Shown here: one piece after another, positions 14,549 through 15,273 of the stretch
How the letters are laid out: every line of letters starts with the position of its first letter
How positions within the stretch are numbered: position 1 is the first letter of the stretch
Origin: Acidobacteriota bacterium
Lineage (GTDB): Bacteria > Acidobacteriota > Terriglobia > Terriglobales > Acidobacteriaceae
Assembly (NCBI GenBank): GCA_021801945.1
Contig: JAKABE010000036.1
Coordinates: 1 to 15,273 of the forward strand
Direction of reading: 5' to 3'
Length of the DNA stretch: 15,273 bases
Made by a program: the position numbers and the translations under genes
Notes under the pieces: generated by a model
Databases searched by the model: none
Seen by the model: the letters and a program-made list of their open reading frames with translations, nothing else
Told to the model about the DNA's origin: nothing

Positions 14549-14595
14549 CTTGGCGCGCTTAGCGGCATCTGTGGCGGTCCAGCCGTGGCGCCAAG
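14549..14595. repeat. 8-bp inverted repeat in the spacer between two membrane-protein genes
   Basis: CTTGGCGC (14549-14556) and GCGCCAAG (14588-14595) pair across a 31-base loop. It follows the plus gene ending at 14520 and the minus gene ending at 14722, so it may contribute to termination, but no T-run is present. No gene is seen in 14521-14721. Confidence 0.35.
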
Positions 14596-14721
14596 GCGTA
14601 ATTCAATTGCACGAGCACGATGGCCGCTATGCTCACCCACGTTCTAATGAGACACAGAGCCGCTCCGGCGGCCTAGAGCGACTGCGCAATTACCACGCGC
14701 TTGCAGATGCTGGCCATGTCC

Positions 14722-14946
14722 CTACGGCGTCCTCGTTCCGCGGTCTTCATCCGGCTTCTCGGGCCTTCCGGCTTGCAGCCGCGGCGGGTCCGGTTTGCGG
14801 GTGATTCGCCACACGCCTACACCGATGGCCACGAGGCCCAATCCCAAGGCCCACAAGGCGCGCTCGCTGCTACGAATTCTCCAAGCCTCGTAAAGCGCGA
14901 GGCACCCTGCCGCCAGCAACACAAGTCCGCGAAGATGGTTCATCAT
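14722..14946 (-). CDS. Small two-helix inner-membrane protein
   Basis: This 74-residue protein starts [20 protein letters not shown]. Helices are predicted at about 5-20 and 30-46 ([17 protein letters not shown]), separated by a short Arg-rich turn (AWRIRSSER). A Pro/Arg/Lys-rich soluble tail ([20 protein letters not shown]) follows. Positive charges in the loop and tail suggest both face the cytoplasm, with the helices forming a hairpin. GGAAAG lies about seven bases before ATG 14946; longer in-frame starts upstream lack a site. The function is unknown. It diverges from gcvT, whose start is 119 bases away. Confidence 0.7.
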   Translation of the reverse strand: MMNHLRGLVLLAAGCLALYEAWRIRSSERALWALGLGLVAIGVGVWRITRKPDPPRLQAGRPEKPDEDRGTRTP

Positions 14947-15065
14947 GCTTTCTCTTTCCTGATATCCGGCCCATGGATACCAAAGCCGGGCATCGGCGTT
15001 TGACCCCAACGGCGCTGAATCCCTATCGTAAGCAAGAAACAGCCGATTCGTCGAAAGGAATCCGC

Positions 15066-15273
15066 ATGAGCACCGCTGCCGCGTCCCCGCTGAAGAAGAC
15101 CGCCCTCAACGCCACGCACCGCGCCTTGAAAGCCAAGATGGTGGACTTCGGCGGGTGGGATATGCCCGTCGAATACCCCGGTTCCGGCGGCGGATTGATC
15201 GCCGAACACATGGCAGTGCGTACGGGCGTGGGTCTGTTCGACGTGAGCCACATGGGCGAGATCCAGTTTCGCG
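15066..15273 (+). CDS. gcvT: Glycine cleavage system T protein (aminomethyltransferase), 3'-truncated
   Basis: Only the first 69 codons are in the window, cut by its end. The T protein transfers the aminomethyl carbon from H-protein lipoate to tetrahydrofolate during glycine breakdown, in the cytosol. The N-terminal signature is clear: [20 protein letters not shown], then GGWDMPVEY, the helix [17 protein letters not shown] and the hallmark FDVSHMGEI. The ATG at 15066 has GAAAGGA (15053-15059) six bases upstream. No glycine riboswitch consensus is recognisable in the 119 bases before it. Other glycine-cleavage genes (gcvH, gcvP) are probably downstream, outside the window. Confidence 0.95.
   Translation, partial: MSTAAASPLKKTALNATHRALKAKMVDFGGWDMPVEYPGSGGGLIAEHMAVRTGVGLFDVSHMGEIQFR

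Noticed and set aside
14521..14721. tRNA-like or small RNA gene
   Set aside because: No T-arm GTTCRA consensus or cloverleaf can be drawn; only an 8-bp inverted repeat is seen.
14947..15065. Glycine riboswitch before gcvT
   Set aside because: The expected glycine-aptamer consensus is not recognisable in this stretch and the spacer is too short for a tandem aptamer.

Overview
The window looks like ordinary chromosome from a GC-rich bacterium, most likely an Acidobacteriota member of the Terriglobia type. That is an inference from protein style: a DUF4382 lipoprotein with a carboxypeptidase-regulatory-like domain, an ECF sigma factor with a zinc-finger/HEAT-repeat anti-sigma, and several secreted proteins of types common in that phylum. 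I could not run a search. I see no rRNA, tRNA, CRISPR array, transposase or integrase.

Layout. Positions 1-1473 carry the 3' part of purM and complete purN, overlapping by four bases (ATGA), for de novo purine synthesis. A 530-bp AT-rich to GC-rich spacer with local repeats leads to two unfamiliar genes (2006-2284 and 2336-3184). The second joins a holin-like membrane segment to a lipoprotein-like domain. A secreted SGNH/GDSL hydrolase (3350-4582) follows and converges, across a 10-bp hairpin, on a secreted protein of unknown role (4709-5515, minus).

After a gene-poor 590-bp gap with a strong GC-rich hairpin come three minus-strand genes, transcribed in the order ECF sigma factor (8244-8987), membrane anti-sigma factor with zinc finger and HEAT repeats (7142-8116), and a secreted tandem-PDZ protein (6107-7057). 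Together they look like an envelope-sensing regulatory unit. RNase HI (9124-9603, plus) diverges from the sigma gene. A DUF4382 lipoprotein (9962-11410) follows and converges, over a perfect 13-bp hairpin, on zwf (11492-13048, minus), which encodes glucose-6-phosphate dehydrogenase. The last part holds a helical protein of unknown function (minus), a small two-helix membrane protein (plus), another small membrane protein (minus) and the first 69 codons of gcvT (plus), cut by the window end.

Most of the window is housekeeping or envelope genes. The two places most worth following are the sigma/anti-sigma(HEAT)/tandem-PDZ operon and the 2006-3184 pair. Start codons were chosen from ribosome-binding sites and signal peptides and often differ from the longest open frame.
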